NCBI RefSeq assembly: GCF_018271995.1
Contig: NZ_JAGUCO010000023.1
Location: 18,147-82,146 of the forward strand
Length of the DNA: 64,000 bases
DNA from: Carboxylicivirga linearis
Lineage (GTDB): Bacteria > Bacteroidota > Bacteroidia > Bacteroidales > Marinilabiliaceae
Reading direction: 5' to 3'
This document shows, piece by piece, positions 38,570 to 47,650 of the stretch. Position numbers and translations under genes: made by a program. Every line of letters begins with the position of its first letter. Within the stretch, counting starts at the first letter, position 1. The notes beneath the pieces were generated by a model. That model ran no database searches. It saw nothing but the letters and a program-made list of their open reading frames with translations, and was not told the DNA's origin.

Positions 38570-39097
38570 CTAACGTGTGCCCCACAGAAACCGTTCGCCC
38601 CAGTATTCATCATCCAGCGAAGTAATAACACAACCTTTAGAAGAAGAAACATGAATAAATTCTGAGGTGTTAATCATTATGCCCACATGATTTACCAAAC
38701 GAATACTGTTTCCTTTAAAAAATATCAGATCACCTTTTCGCAAACGACCTTTAGTAGATACTACATTCCCGTAACGTGCCATATCAGATGATTTATGAGG
38801 TAGATTTAATCCAATATTCTTTCCGGCCAAATATACCAATCCAGAGCAATCCAAACCCTTGGAAGTCATCCCTCCAGCCTTGCATGTCGTACCTTTATAC
38901 TTCAAAGCTGATTGTACCAGGTCTTCTTTAGTAAATTCAGCTGGCCATTCCTGTTCTATGCCTCTACTGGCAAAATCTTCAATTCGTTGCCTTAAAGTTG
39001 GATCGATGGTTTTGTCCAACAAAAGCTCATACCCCGACACCTGACACGAGACCGTAAACAGACCAATCAATACTATTATTCCCCATCTACCAACCAT
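38570..39097 (-). CDS. NlpC/P60 (C40) family cell-wall hydrolase, lipoprotein
   Basis: 175 residues with a lipoprotein-type signal (LFTVSC, Cys18). The NlpC/P60 core has the catalytic Cys in SKGLDCSGLVY, the catalytic His in VNHVGIMI and the third polar residue around FIHVSSSKG. Such enzymes cut gamma-D-glutamyl-diaminopimelate bonds in peptidoglycan. It starts 3 bases after the second ABC-2 permease, so it appears to be the last gene of the TetR-controlled efflux operon, an unusual companion. No SH3 or LysM targeting domain is present. Confidence 0.92.
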   Translation of the reverse strand: MVGRWGIIVLIGLFTVSCQVSGYELLLDKTIDPTLRQRIEDFASRGIEQEWPAEFTKEDLVQSALKYKGTTCKAGGMTSKGLDCSGLVYLAGKNIGLNLPHKSSDMARYGNVVSTKGRLRKGDLIFFKGNSIRLVNHVGIMINTSEFIHVSSSKGCVITSLDDEYWGERFLWGTR

Positions 39098-39100
39098 TAA

Positions 39101-40210
39101 CTATGTAGTTTTTCGATAACTAAACACAGCTAAAGATACAGAAATGATGGCTATTACCAAGGTTGATCGGATTTCAAGAAATACATCGCTAAAACCGGCT
39201 CCTTTAATCAATACCATCCTGATTACATTCATAAAATAATAAAGTGGATTTAGTCTATTCAGCTTTTGAGCTATGTATGGCATATTATCAACCGAAGTAA
39301 ATGCACCACTCAACAACACAAACACCAACAAAAAGAAGAAGCTCAACATCATAACCTGTTGCTGCGTTTGACTTTTGGTTGAAATCAATAAACCAATTCC
39401 TAAAACAGCTACCAGATAAATAAAAGCAAATGTGTACAAAACCAATAAACTGCCATTAACAGGCAAATCATATAAAATTTTGGCTACCAGCAAAGCCAAA
39501 GTCAATTCCAGCAGACCAATAATTAAAAATGGAACAAGTTTACCTATGATAAAGTGCGATTTACGAATTGGTGTCACATTAATTTGTTCAGCAGTTCCAA
39601 CTTCTTTTTCTCTTACCAGATTCAACGCAGAAAGAAACATTCCGATTATAGTTACCAATATTGCCATGATAGCCGGTAACATATAATACTTGTAATTTAG
39701 TTCGGGATTAAACCAGTACAATGCCTCTGATTTAATTTGATTTAAATTAGGTAATGATTGTTGATTAATAGCTATACTCAAATTTAACTCTCTAATCATG
39801 TTGCTCAAGTATCCAAACGATAATTGGGCTTTTGATGCATCAATAGCGTCTGTAATTATTTGCATTTTTCCGATTCCTTCCCTGTTTACATCTGCCTCCA
39901 ACTTATTTGGGATAAATATGACTACATCCGTTTTATTGTCTTGAAGCCTGTCAATAGCATCTTCTTTATTAATGGATAACTCTTCCAGTTTGAAAAAGGG
40001 CGATGCTTCCAGCTTATTTATCAAAAGGCGCGAAGTACTTGACAGATCCATATCAGCTACCGTGATACTAATATTCTTCATATCCATGGTGGCTGCATTC
40101 ACCAGAATAATCAACTGAACCAAAGGCATAACAAATATTAGTGGTAACATGGTACGGTTACGAAATATTTGCAAAAACTCTTTTTGTAGAAGGGCAAGTA
40201 ATATTCTCAT
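39101..40210 (-). CDS. ABC-2 type transporter permease
   Basis: A 369-residue permease of the YhhJ/YbhR type: one N-terminal helix (about 20-40), a large extracytoplasmic domain (about 45-170) and five C-terminal helices. The conserved LVREKEVGTAEQINVTPI segment follows the first core helix. It pairs with the next permease (5-base gap), and the two ATPases of the operon energise them. This arrangement of HlyD, ATPases and two ABC-2 permeases matches drug or lipid efflux systems such as YbhGFSR. Confidence 0.92.
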   Translation of the reverse strand: MRILLALLQKEFLQIFRNRTMLPLIFVMPLVQLIILVNAATMDMKNISITVADMDLSSTSRLLINKLEASPFFKLEELSINKEDAIDRLQDNKTDVVIFIPNKLEADVNREGIGKMQIITDAIDASKAQLSFGYLSNMIRELNLSIAINQQSLPNLNQIKSEALYWFNPELNYKYYMLPAIMAILVTIIGMFLSALNLVREKEVGTAEQINVTPIRKSHFIIGKLVPFLIIGLLELTLALLVAKILYDLPVNGSLLVLYTFAFIYLVAVLGIGLLISTKSQTQQQVMMLSFFFLLVFVLLSGAFTSVDNMPYIAQKLNRLNPLYYFMNVIRMVLIKGAGFSDVFLEIRSTLVIAIISVSLAVFSYRKTT

Positions 40211-40215
40211 AACTT

Positions 40216-41307
40216 TTATTGCAATCTGATTTTAAATTTCTTCACACTCAAGGTCACGAACAGTACTACAAACCCAATTAGTATGAGTGTTTCTTTCCAA
40301 ACATATAGCAATCCCCCGCCCTTAAGCATAATGGTTTTAACGATGATGATAAACCATTTAGGTGGAATTATATTGCTTATTATGCGTAAAGGCAAAGGCA
40401 TGTTCTCAACCGGAAAAATAAATCCTGACAAAAGTATAACAGGAAGCATTAGAGCAAACATGCTCATAAACATCGCTACCATCTGGTTTTTGGCAACTGT
40501 TGAAATAAGTATACCAAGCGACAAAGCCAAAATAGTAAATAACAAACATTCCATCAGTAATAGAATGATACTTCCTTTTACCGGAACACCAAAAACAAAG
40601 TAGCCCAATGCCAGAATTGAAACGGCATTAATCAGCGCCATCATCACATAGGGTGTTACCTTTCCCATAATAATTTGCAAAGGTTTTAAGGGTGATATCA
40701 ACAGTACTTCCATTGAGCCATATTCCTTTTCTCGGGTAATGGAAATACTAGTCATCATGGCTGAAACCAACATCAGAATCATAGCCATAATACCTGGAAT
40801 TGACATATAAACGCCCTCGAGACTTTCGTTGTAAAACATGCGCACTTCAGGTTGAATTCCCTTCACAACTCCCTGACTTGCATAAGAGGCAAAAATACCT
40901 TCGGCAAATTGTGAGAGCATTCGGGCCTGATTGGGATCTGATGCATCGCAGACCAGCTGAACATTCGCGGTGCCTTCCTTCTGAAGATTTCTACCAAACT
41001 CAGGCTCAAATACTACAACCATCTTCACACGCTGATCATTAAAAGCAGGTTCAATCTGGGACTCACTAGTCAGATAGGCATCATTGTTAAAATAACCCGA
41101 TGACAATAGCTTTTGGGTTAACTCGCGCGTAACCTCATCTTTCGATTTATCCAATATAGCAATAGATGCATCTTTAATTTCGGTAGTGATGGCAAAACCA
41201 AAAATAAGAATCTGCGCTATCGGCATGATGAATAAAATCAACATGGTGCGATAATCGCGAAATATATGGAGAAATTCTTTTTTTACAAATGCTATAAACC
41301 GATTCAT
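40216..41307 (-). CDS. ABC-2 type transporter permease
   Basis: 363 residues with the same layout as its downstream neighbour: an N-terminal helix, an extracytoplasmic domain and five C-terminal helices, with the motif TREKEYGSMEVLLISPLKP. The two permeases are probably paralogs forming a heterodimer. A 133-base gap separates it from the ATPase gene upstream; that gap contains GAAGGCAGAAGGCAGTAG-like simple repeats but no gene and no clear terminator. Confidence 0.92.
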   Translation of the reverse strand: MNRFIAFVKKEFLHIFRDYRTMLILFIMPIAQILIFGFAITTEIKDASIAILDKSKDEVTRELTQKLLSSGYFNNDAYLTSESQIEPAFNDQRVKMVVVFEPEFGRNLQKEGTANVQLVCDASDPNQARMLSQFAEGIFASYASQGVVKGIQPEVRMFYNESLEGVYMSIPGIMAMILMLVSAMMTSISITREKEYGSMEVLLISPLKPLQIIMGKVTPYVMMALINAVSILALGYFVFGVPVKGSIILLLMECLLFTILALSLGILISTVAKNQMVAMFMSMFALMLPVILLSGFIFPVENMPLPLRIISNIIPPKWFIIIVKTIMLKGGGLLYVWKETLILIGFVVLFVTLSVKKFKIRLQ

Positions 41308-41440
41308 AGGTTTTGTTTTAGGCTTAATAATATCCTTATAGTTCTTAAGTTTGAAGGCAGAAGGCAGTAGTTTATTTCATAAAAACTACATAACAACGTC
41401 TTCCAAATCATTCTATCAATCTAATGGTCTAACCATCAAT

Positions 41441-42178
41441 CTATCGCGCCAGAGCCAGAAAAACATCATTCATACTGGCAGCATTATACTGCTTCTTTAA
41501 TTCAGCGGGAGTATCCAATGCATCTATGCGTCCATCAACCATAATGGTTACGCGATCGCAATATTCGGCTTCATCCATATAATGAGTGGTCACAAAAACG
41601 GTAATACCATTTTCGGCTGCTTCGTAAATCATCTCCCAAAACTGACGGCGCGTTATCGGATCGACTCCACCAGTTGGTTCATCTAGAAAAACAATGGAAG
41701 GCTGATGAAGAATAGCCACACTAAACGCCAGCTTTTGCTTCCACCCCAACGATAGTGTTGAAACCAGTCGCTTTCTTTCTTTATAAAGATTCAGCTTACG
41801 CAACAGATCTTCACCCCGCGCCTTAAATTCGCTGGATGATAACCCGTATACAGTTGCAAAAAAACGCATGTTCTCCCAGATGCTTAAATCCTCAAACAAC
41901 GAGAATTTCTGACTCATATAACCTATTCGCTTTTTTACTTCTTCGGCCTGGTGCGAAACATCAAAGCCAGCCACTTCTACTTTACCCGAAGTCGGTGATG
42001 ATAGTCCACATAGAATGCGCATTGCTGTTGTTTTACCAGCTCCGTTGGCTCCCAGGAATCCAAATATCTCACCCTGATCGACGTGAAAATTAAGATTATT
42101 ATTGGCTGTAAAATGTCCAAATTTCTTCACCAGGTTTTCAACAGTTATAACCTTTTTCTTATCCATATCAACCAACAT
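41441..42178 (-). CDS. ABC transporter ATP-binding protein
   Basis: A 245-residue ATPase. Walker A is GANGAGKTT, Walker B is IVFLDEPTGGVD, and the H-loop His is in VFVTTHYMDEAEYC. The signature reads LSLGWKQKLAF, with Leu in place of the first Gly, a mild departure from LSGGQ. It overlaps the preceding ATPase gene by 11 bases and with it likely forms the motor of the two ABC-2 permeases. Alternatively each ATPase pairs with itself, as in fused RbbA-type proteins. Confidence 0.94.
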   Translation of the reverse strand: MLVDMDKKKVITVENLVKKFGHFTANNNLNFHVDQGEIFGFLGANGAGKTTAMRILCGLSSPTSGKVEVAGFDVSHQAEEVKKRIGYMSQKFSLFEDLSIWENMRFFATVYGLSSSEFKARGEDLLRKLNLYKERKRLVSTLSLGWKQKLAFSVAILHQPSIVFLDEPTGGVDPITRRQFWEMIYEAAENGITVFVTTHYMDEAEYCDRVTIMVDGRIDALDTPAELKKQYNAASMNDVFLALAR

Positions 42179-43076
42179 TATGAGTTAATGCAATAAAACA
42201 ATCCTCAATATCAGGCTGTATCATTTCCACTTTATCAAATGTCAATTGCTGAGATGATAAATATGCTTCGATTACATCTGCGCTCACATTATTTCTTTTA
42301 TCGAGATAATGAAGCGTCTCACCGAAGGGATAAACATTTTCACAAAACTCCCATTGCCGAAGAGCCTGAAGTGACTTATAGTTATTCTTTACTTTAATGG
42401 TATACAAGGGATCGGAAAACTGTGAAACAATTTCTGAAGGCGGAGCAACCGCATGAATCTTACCATTTTGCATCAATGCCACCCGATCACATAAACCGGC
42501 TTCATCCATATAAGGTGTTGAGACTACAATGGTGATTCCTTTCTCTTTCAGTTTTTGCAACATCTCCCAAAACTCCCTTCGTGAAACAGCATCAACTCCT
42601 GTGGTTGGTTCATCGAGCAATAACAATCTGGGTTTATGAATGAGTGCACATGACAACGCCAACTTCTGTTTCATTCCTCCTGATAATTTTCCTGCCGGAC
42701 GTTTTTTGAATGGCTCAATCTGTTTGTATATATCTTCAATCAGATGATAATTCTCTTCAATAGTAGTTCCAAAAACAGTGGCAAAAAACTGCAAGTTCTC
42801 TTCAATGGACAAATCGTAGTATAATGAAAACTTACCGGGCATATAACCAATAATTTGCCGAACCTTCTTGTACTCCTTAACAGGATCCAGACCAAACAAA
42901 TTGATTTGGCCTTCATCGGGAATCAGAAGTGAATTAAGCATACGAAACAAGGTGGTTTTTCCAGCACCATCGGGTCCGATAAAACCAAACAGCTCACCTT
43001 CTTCGATACGTAATGAGACATCATCTACCGCATGAACATCCTCAAATGACTTATGTATATTTTTGAACTCAATCAT
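42168..43076 (-). CDS. ABC transporter ATP-binding protein
   Basis: A 302-residue ATPase with Walker A GPDGAGKTT, signature LSGGMKQKLAL and Walker B LLLLDEPTTGVD. The H-loop has Pro-Tyr (VVSTPYMDEAGLC) where His is usual, so its own hydrolysis site may be impaired; the GPDGAGKTT and STPYMDEA forms are typical of the first half of RbbA/YhhH-type proteins. The C-terminal 70 residues form the regulatory extension common in this group. It sits between the HlyD gene (2-base gap) and the second ATPase gene (11-base overlap). Confidence 0.94.
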   Translation of the reverse strand: MIEFKNIHKSFEDVHAVDDVSLRIEEGELFGFIGPDGAGKTTLFRMLNSLLIPDEGQINLFGLDPVKEYKKVRQIIGYMPGKFSLYYDLSIEENLQFFATVFGTTIEENYHLIEDIYKQIEPFKKRPAGKLSGGMKQKLALSCALIHKPRLLLLDEPTTGVDAVSRREFWEMLQKLKEKGITIVVSTPYMDEAGLCDRVALMQNGKIHAVAPPSEIVSQFSDPLYTIKVKNNYKSLQALRQWEFCENVYPFGETLHYLDKRNNVSADVIEAYLSSQQLTFDKVEMIQPDIEDCFIALTHNVG

Positions 43077-43078
43077 AA

Positions 43079-43960
43079 TCAGAACTTCACTTCACCCGGC
43101 ATACCTATCTTTACACGACCATCGTTTTGAACAGCTATTTTTATAGCATAAACCAAATCAACACGCTCCTCTTTTGTCTGAACAATCTTTGGAGTAAACT
43201 CCGCTGATGATGAAATCCAGGAGATAGTACCTTCCATTACTTGATTACTATCTTCTGTTTTATCAAAACGAACTTCAACCTTTTGGCCAATCTTTATATT
43301 AGGTAACTGACTTCCGGTTACGAAGGCACGCAAATACATCTCATTCAAATCAGCTACTTTGACAACAGGCTTACCAATCATTACCATTTCACCCTGCTCA
43401 ACAAACTTTTGCAAAACTGTTCCTTCGGAAGGCATAGTAATTGTGCATCTGCTTAATAGATCTTCAACCTCTGCAATTTGTGCATCAATCACCTCCAACT
43501 CAGCCTTAACACTGGCAATTTGTGTTTGATAGCCTATTAACTGTTTGTCCATTACCTGCACCTGACCTTGCAGATCATCCACTTGTTTTGAAGTTGCTGC
43601 TTTTTCGCGATACATATTATAAACACGAGTTACATCCTTCATCAACACCCCTTTTTGCGCATTTAATACATCAATAGAAGCTTTAACCTGTTCAATTTTA
43701 CTCTGTGAAGCTATGCGCGAGGCATTTAATTGTTTTCGTTTAATAATAAGCTGAGTTGTATCGACCAATGCAATAACATCTCCAACATTTAATTCTTGAC
43801 CTTCATCAACCTTTAACTGCATAACTCGTCCACTAACTTCAGAACTAATCAGCTTATCAGTGGCCTCAAAATTTCCGTATGCATCAGAATCCGATTCTCC
43901 ATTATTACAGGCTGCTAAAAGAATTAAGAAAGTAATCCCTATTAAATTTATCATTCTCAT
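43079..43960 (-). CDS. HlyD family periplasmic adaptor, lipoprotein
   Basis: A 293-residue adaptor with a lipoprotein signal (LILLAAC, Cys18) in place of a membrane helix. ISSEVSGRVMQLKVDEGQEL is the first lipoyl half motif. A helical hairpin follows (about 75-165), and MPSEGTVLQKFVEQGEMV is the second half. It resembles YbhG/YhiI adaptors. One base separates it from the TolC-like gene upstream, supporting one tripartite pump built with the two ATPases and two permeases. Confidence 0.92.
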   Translation of the reverse strand: MRMINLIGITFLILLAACNNGESDSDAYGNFEATDKLISSEVSGRVMQLKVDEGQELNVGDVIALVDTTQLIIKRKQLNASRIASQSKIEQVKASIDVLNAQKGVLMKDVTRVYNMYREKAATSKQVDDLQGQVQVMDKQLIGYQTQIASVKAELEVIDAQIAEVEDLLSRCTITMPSEGTVLQKFVEQGEMVMIGKPVVKVADLNEMYLRAFVTGSQLPNIKIGQKVEVRFDKTEDSNQVMEGTISWISSSAEFTPKIVQTKEERVDLVYAIKIAVQNDGRVKIGMPGEVKF

Positions 43961-43961
43961 A

Positions 43962-45227
43962 TTATTGGGCTTTAGTCTCTAAATTTTGTTTTATTCCTAA
44001 TTCACTCAATTCAACTTGTGCTTTAGTTTTTTCTATCAGATGAATCTCTTTGGCCAATCGGGCCATACTCTCGGCATTAAATTCTTTGATATAATCAGCT
44101 GCTGTAACTGTTCCGTTATTCATTTGCGACTGGCGAGCCTTAGTAATCTTCTCACGCAGCAGGATGATGTCATCATCTTTTTCTAGTACCTTATCCAATT
44201 TTCGAATACTTGATTTGATTTCCTTTTCAGCCAGACTAAGATTTTTAGTAAAAGTGGCTTCCTGAATCTTAACACTTTCGGTCTGCAGCTGAATAATCTG
44301 TTTTTCGTTGGATGTTGCTTTCCAGTCCCAAATATTCCATTTTAAACTGACTCCTACCATGTAAAAAGTAGCCAACTCATCCTTCAACATATTATAACCG
44401 GGATTACCATAGCCCAGTTGTCCAAACCCAGCTACCACAGGAATGCGCTGACGCCCTTTCAAATGCTGATAATCTCCTAATTGATTTTGCTGAGCCTCAA
44501 ACAAAGTATATTCAGGTCGTTCCTTATTCGCCAAAGTAACCGGAACCAAAAACTCCTCATTCAAGGAAAAATCTGAACCCGTTAACTCATGTAAAATTTC
44601 CAATGCTGCCTTCTGTCCTTCTTGTATTGCATATTTGTTCTGCTCAACATTAAGCAATTCAACCTCAAACAAATCAGCCTCACTTTGTAAAAGCATACCG
44701 TTCTTAACAGCCACTGTCATCTCATCTAATCTCTGCTGCAGAATTTCCTGATTATATTCTAATTGTGCTAACTGCTGGTTTAACGTAAGCAGTAAAAAGT
44801 AACTTTCAATCACCTTTGTTCTGATAGCATACAACTGAACTTCAACACTTTGCCTCTCGGTTAATTTCTGACTCTCTTCAAGTAATTTAGCTGCTTTGGT
44901 CATTCCACCATCATAAATGGTTTGCCGAACATCAACATACGCCTTGTATTGCTCCTTAGGTGCTTTGGGAACCTCAAATCCTGGAGCAGGAGAATCAAAT
45001 CCAGGCACATCGTTTTGCCAGGTATACTGAAGAGTTGCATCTAATTTTGGATAGTAATTAGTATTTAACGCCTTCAGCCTAAACTCTAACTGTTTATCCA
45101 AATTTTCAAAGTCTGATATAAGTGGATAATTCTCTCTACTCAATCGCAAACACTCTTCTAAAGTGATTGTTTGAGCCTTCATCGTCAGGCCCGATAAAAT
45201 AAGTACAATAACAAATAGTAATCTCAT
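43962..45227 (-). CDS. TolC family outer-membrane efflux protein
   Basis: 421 residues with a signal peptide ending near MKAQ and the start TITLEECLRLSRENYPLI, typical of TolC homologs. The two structural repeats of long helices are visible (residues about 115-215 and 310-410). It is the first structural gene of the efflux operon, 4 bases after the TetR gene. It supplies the outer-membrane channel. Confidence 0.92.
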   Translation of the reverse strand: MRLLFVIVLILSGLTMKAQTITLEECLRLSRENYPLISDFENLDKQLEFRLKALNTNYYPKLDATLQYTWQNDVPGFDSPAPGFEVPKAPKEQYKAYVDVRQTIYDGGMTKAAKLLEESQKLTERQSVEVQLYAIRTKVIESYFLLLTLNQQLAQLEYNQEILQQRLDEMTVAVKNGMLLQSEADLFEVELLNVEQNKYAIQEGQKAALEILHELTGSDFSLNEEFLVPVTLANKERPEYTLFEAQQNQLGDYQHLKGRQRIPVVAGFGQLGYGNPGYNMLKDELATFYMVGVSLKWNIWDWKATSNEKQIIQLQTESVKIQEATFTKNLSLAEKEIKSSIRKLDKVLEKDDDIILLREKITKARQSQMNNGTVTAADYIKEFNAESMARLAKEIHLIEKTKAQVELSELGIKQNLETKAQ

Positions 45228-45231
45228 AGTT

Positions 45232-45855
45232 TTAGGCTTTCATAAAATAACACTCTTTTATTACGCTCATTACCGTTTCTTTGCGCTGCTGAATAAAATC
45301 GTCCCATATTTGTTCATTATTATCCATTAATAAACGCATCATTAACGGCCGAGCTGCAAACGGAAAAACACAGAGTGAAATCACATTCACAATCATATTT
45401 AGTGAGTTTGTTTTTTTCAAATGCCCCTCCTCCATTAACTTCTCAAGAAAAGTCATTATTATTTTAGGATTGATACCTATTTCTTTCATTAGCAGCTCAA
45501 ACCTATCAGGTGTACGGTGTAACTCTGCCAAAATAAAATTGGGTAAAAAGGGTTTATCAATGAATGTATCAATGTAAGCTTCAACAATTGATTCAATTGC
45601 CTTGTAAGGAGTTTCAATTGTCATAGCTCCTTCCACTTGCGGCCAAAATTCTTTAAAAGCCTCAATAAAAACTTTGTTAAACAATTTTTCTTTAGAGCGA
45701 AAGTAGTAATGCAACATCGCCTTATTGATGCCTGCCTTATCTGCTATTTCCTGCATTCGGGCTCCATCCATCCCCTTCTCCATAAAAACTTCACGGGCAG
45801 CATTTAAAATAACCTGTTCCGTTACATTCTCATTCTGTTTATTTAATCCATCCAT
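45232..45855 (-). CDS. TetR/AcrR family transcriptional regulator
   Basis: A one-component repressor with an N-terminal helix-turn-helix (AREVFMEKGMDGARMQEIAD, then GINKAMLHYYFRSKEKLF) and a C-terminal ligand-binding helical domain. The frame is open to an ATG at 45882. The start at 45855 (MDGLNKQNEN) is preferred because the palindromic operator and predicted transcript start lie upstream of it; the longer form would translate the operator. About 207 residues. It heads the efflux operon and very probably represses it and itself through the two palindromes at 45861-45923. The inducer is unknown. Confidence 0.93.
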   Translation of the reverse strand: MDGLNKQNENVTEQVILNAAREVFMEKGMDGARMQEIADKAGINKAMLHYYFRSKEKLFNKVFIEAFKEFWPQVEGAMTIETPYKAIESIVEAYIDTFIDKPFLPNFILAELHRTPDRFELLMKEIGINPKIIMTFLEKLMEEGHLKKTNSLNMIVNVISLCVFPFAARPLMMRLLMDNNEQIWDDFIQQRKETVMSVIKECYFMKA

Positions 45856-45860
45856 ATAGT

Positions 45861-45876
45861 TTAACCATTTGGTTAA
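45861..45876. promoter_or_regulatory. TetR-type operator 1
   Basis: TTAACCATTTGGTTAA is a 16-base palindrome with only the central pairs imperfect to symmetry. It sits 5 bases before the TetR start codon, over the predicted transcript start. The same element recurs at 45908-45923 in reverse complement. Confidence 0.82.
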
Positions 45877-45884
45877 TTGCACAT

Positions 45885-45916
45885 CAAATCTAAACTAACC
45901 AAATGAATTAACCAAA
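45885..45916 (-). promoter_or_regulatory. Promoter of the TetR/efflux operon
   Basis: Minus-strand -33 TTTG (45916-45913) and -7 TAGATTTG (45892-45885) with a 20-base spacer match the Bacteroidota consensus exactly. The -33 box lies inside operator 2 and operator 1 covers the start site, so repressor binding would block it directly. Confidence 0.82.
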
Positions 45917-45923
45917 TGGTTAA
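45908..45923. promoter_or_regulatory. TetR-type operator 2
   Basis: TTAACCAAATGGTTAA is the exact reverse complement of operator 1, with centres 47 bases apart. A further half site CTAACCAAATG lies at 45895-45905. It overlaps the -33 box of the efflux promoter and ends 5 bases before the weak -33 box of the divergent carboxylase promoter, so it could influence both. Confidence 0.8.
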
Positions 45924-45928
45924 TGCTA

Positions 45929-45960
45929 TTTTATTAATTCAAATACTTATCATACTTTTG
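45929..45960 (+). promoter_or_regulatory. Promoter of the carboxylase operon
   Basis: A -7 box TACTTTTG (45953-45960) matches TAnnTTTG and is followed by GC. A one-mismatch -33 TTTT (45929-45932) stands 20 bases upstream. The leader before the ATG at 46055 would be about 88 bases. Confidence 0.65.
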
Positions 45961-46054
45961 CATCTGGTTTTCTTTTATTTGTATAATTTAAACACAAAAA
46001 AGCTGAACAATTAGTCAGCTCGGAGGTTATAATTCATAACTCAACAAAACCAAT

Positions 46055-47650
46055 ATGTTTCAGTTAAAAAGCGACATAAAACAAGATAGTGAGTTCAAAA
46101 ACAACCAGATAAAGAACCAATTACTCATTGATGAGTATTGGACAAAATATGAAACGGTTCTTAAAGGCGGTGGACATAAAGCGATGAAAAAACACGTCGA
46201 AAGAGGAAAACTCCCACCACGTAAAAGAATAGATTTATTAATTGATAAAAATTCACCGTTTCTTGAATTATCTTCTTTAGCTGCTAATGGTCAATATGAT
46301 GATAGCTTCCCTTCAGCCGGAATCATTACCGGAATAGGTAAAGTACACGGGCAGGATGTAATGATTATTGCAAACGATGCTACGGTTAAAGGTGGAACTT
46401 ATATTGCCGAAACCATCAAAAAACATTTACGTGCTCAGGAAATTGCCGGGCAAAATTCTCTTCCTTGCATTTATATGGTTGATAGCGGTGGTATTTTTTT
46501 GCCTGAACAAGCTAAAGTATTTGCTGATAAGAATGATTTTGGTCGCATATTTTATAATCAGTCACGATTATCAGCAAAAGGAATTGCTCAGATTTCCATT
46601 GTTATGGGATCGTGCACTGCAGGAGGTGCTTACGTTCCTGCTATGAGTGATGAAACCATAATTGTAAAAGAACAAGGCACCATATTTTTGGCAGGTCCTC
46701 CACTTGTGAAGGCTGCCACCGGTGAGGAAGTAACAGCCGAAGAACTAGGTGGTGGATATGTTCACACTCATATTTCGGGAGTCGCGGATCACTTGGCTGA
46801 TGATGATGTGCATGCCATTCATATATGCCGAAATATTATAGAATCATTGCCTGCAAGTAGTGTTTCAAAGGTTGAATATAAAAACCCTGCACATAATACA
46901 GAGGATCTTTATGGATTAATCCCATCTGATGGAAAACCATTTCCTGACATTCGGGAATTAATATCGCATTTGACAGACAATAGTAATTTTCATGAGTTTA
47001 AAAAGAATTACGGCACCACATTAGTAACTGGCTTTGCTCACATTCACGGTCAAAAAGTAGGAATTTTAGCTAATAATGGTATACTCTTTTCGGAGTCGGC
47101 TTTGAAAGGAGCGCATTTTATACAATTGTGCAACGAGCGAAATATTCCTATGATGTTTCTTCAGAATATTACCGGGTTTATGGTGGGAAAAGAATATGAG
47201 CATAAAGGAATTGCAAAAGATGGTGCTAAAATGGTGAATGCTCTAGCCAACTCAAATGTTCCGTATTTCACCATTATCATAGGTGGATCTTACGGAGCCG
47301 GAAATTACGCAATGGCTGGCCGCGCTTACGAACCTCGCTTTTTATTTATGTGGCCCAATGCTCGTATTTCGGTGATGGGTGCCAAACAAGCGGCTGAGGT
47401 TTTAATAACCATCAAAAAAGATCAGGCTAAAGCTTTCAACAAAGAAGTTAATGAGGAAGAGTTGGATGCTATTCGTAGTCAGATCATAAAAAAATATGAA
47501 GAGGAAGGATCTCCTTACTATAGCACTAGTCGCCTGTGGGATGATGGCATCATCGATCCTGCATCAACCAGAGAGGTAGCAGCACGTGTTCTTCAGATTA
47601 TTTCAAATAAAAACAACCAAAGTGATGGATATGGAGTCTTCAGAATGTAA
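46055..47650 (+). CDS. mccB: Methylcrotonyl-CoA carboxylase beta (carboxyltransferase) subunit
   Basis: 531 residues, the usual length for MCC beta. The carboxyltransferase core is highly characteristic: [49 protein letters not shown] and [18 protein letters not shown], followed by [17 protein letters not shown]. These blocks separate it from propionyl-CoA carboxylases. With the biotin subunit two genes on, it converts 3-methylcrotonyl-CoA to 3-methylglutaconyl-CoA in leucine breakdown. It is the first gene of a tightly packed plus-strand block running to 51539. Confidence 0.95.
   Translation: MFQLKSDIKQDSEFKNNQIKNQLLIDEYWTKYETVLKGGGHKAMKKHVERGKLPPRKRIDLLIDKNSPFLELSSLAANGQYDDSFPSAGIITGIGKVHGQDVMIIANDATVKGGTYIAETIKKHLRAQEIAGQNSLPCIYMVDSGGIFLPEQAKVFADKNDFGRIFYNQSRLSAKGIAQISIVMGSCTAGGAYVPAMSDETIIVKEQGTIFLAGPPLVKAATGEEVTAEELGGGYVHTHISGVADHLADDDVHAIHICRNIIESLPASSVSKVEYKNPAHNTEDLYGLIPSDGKPFPDIRELISHLTDNSNFHEFKKNYGTTLVTGFAHIHGQKVGILANNGILFSESALKGAHFIQLCNERNIPMMFLQNITGFMVGKEYEHKGIAKDGAKMVNALANSNVPYFTIIIGGSYGAGNYAMAGRAYEPRFLFMWPNARISVMGAKQAAEVLITIKKDQAKAFNKEVNEEELDAIRSQIIKKYEEEGSPYYSTSRLWDDGIIDPASTREVAARVLQIISNKNNQSDGYGVFRM

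Noticed and set aside
41308..41440. Mobile-element remnant in the gap with GGCAG-type simple repeats
   Set aside because: No inverted ends, target duplication or transposase fragment is visible; a similar GGCAGTAGGCA string near 16965 suggests only low-complexity sequence.
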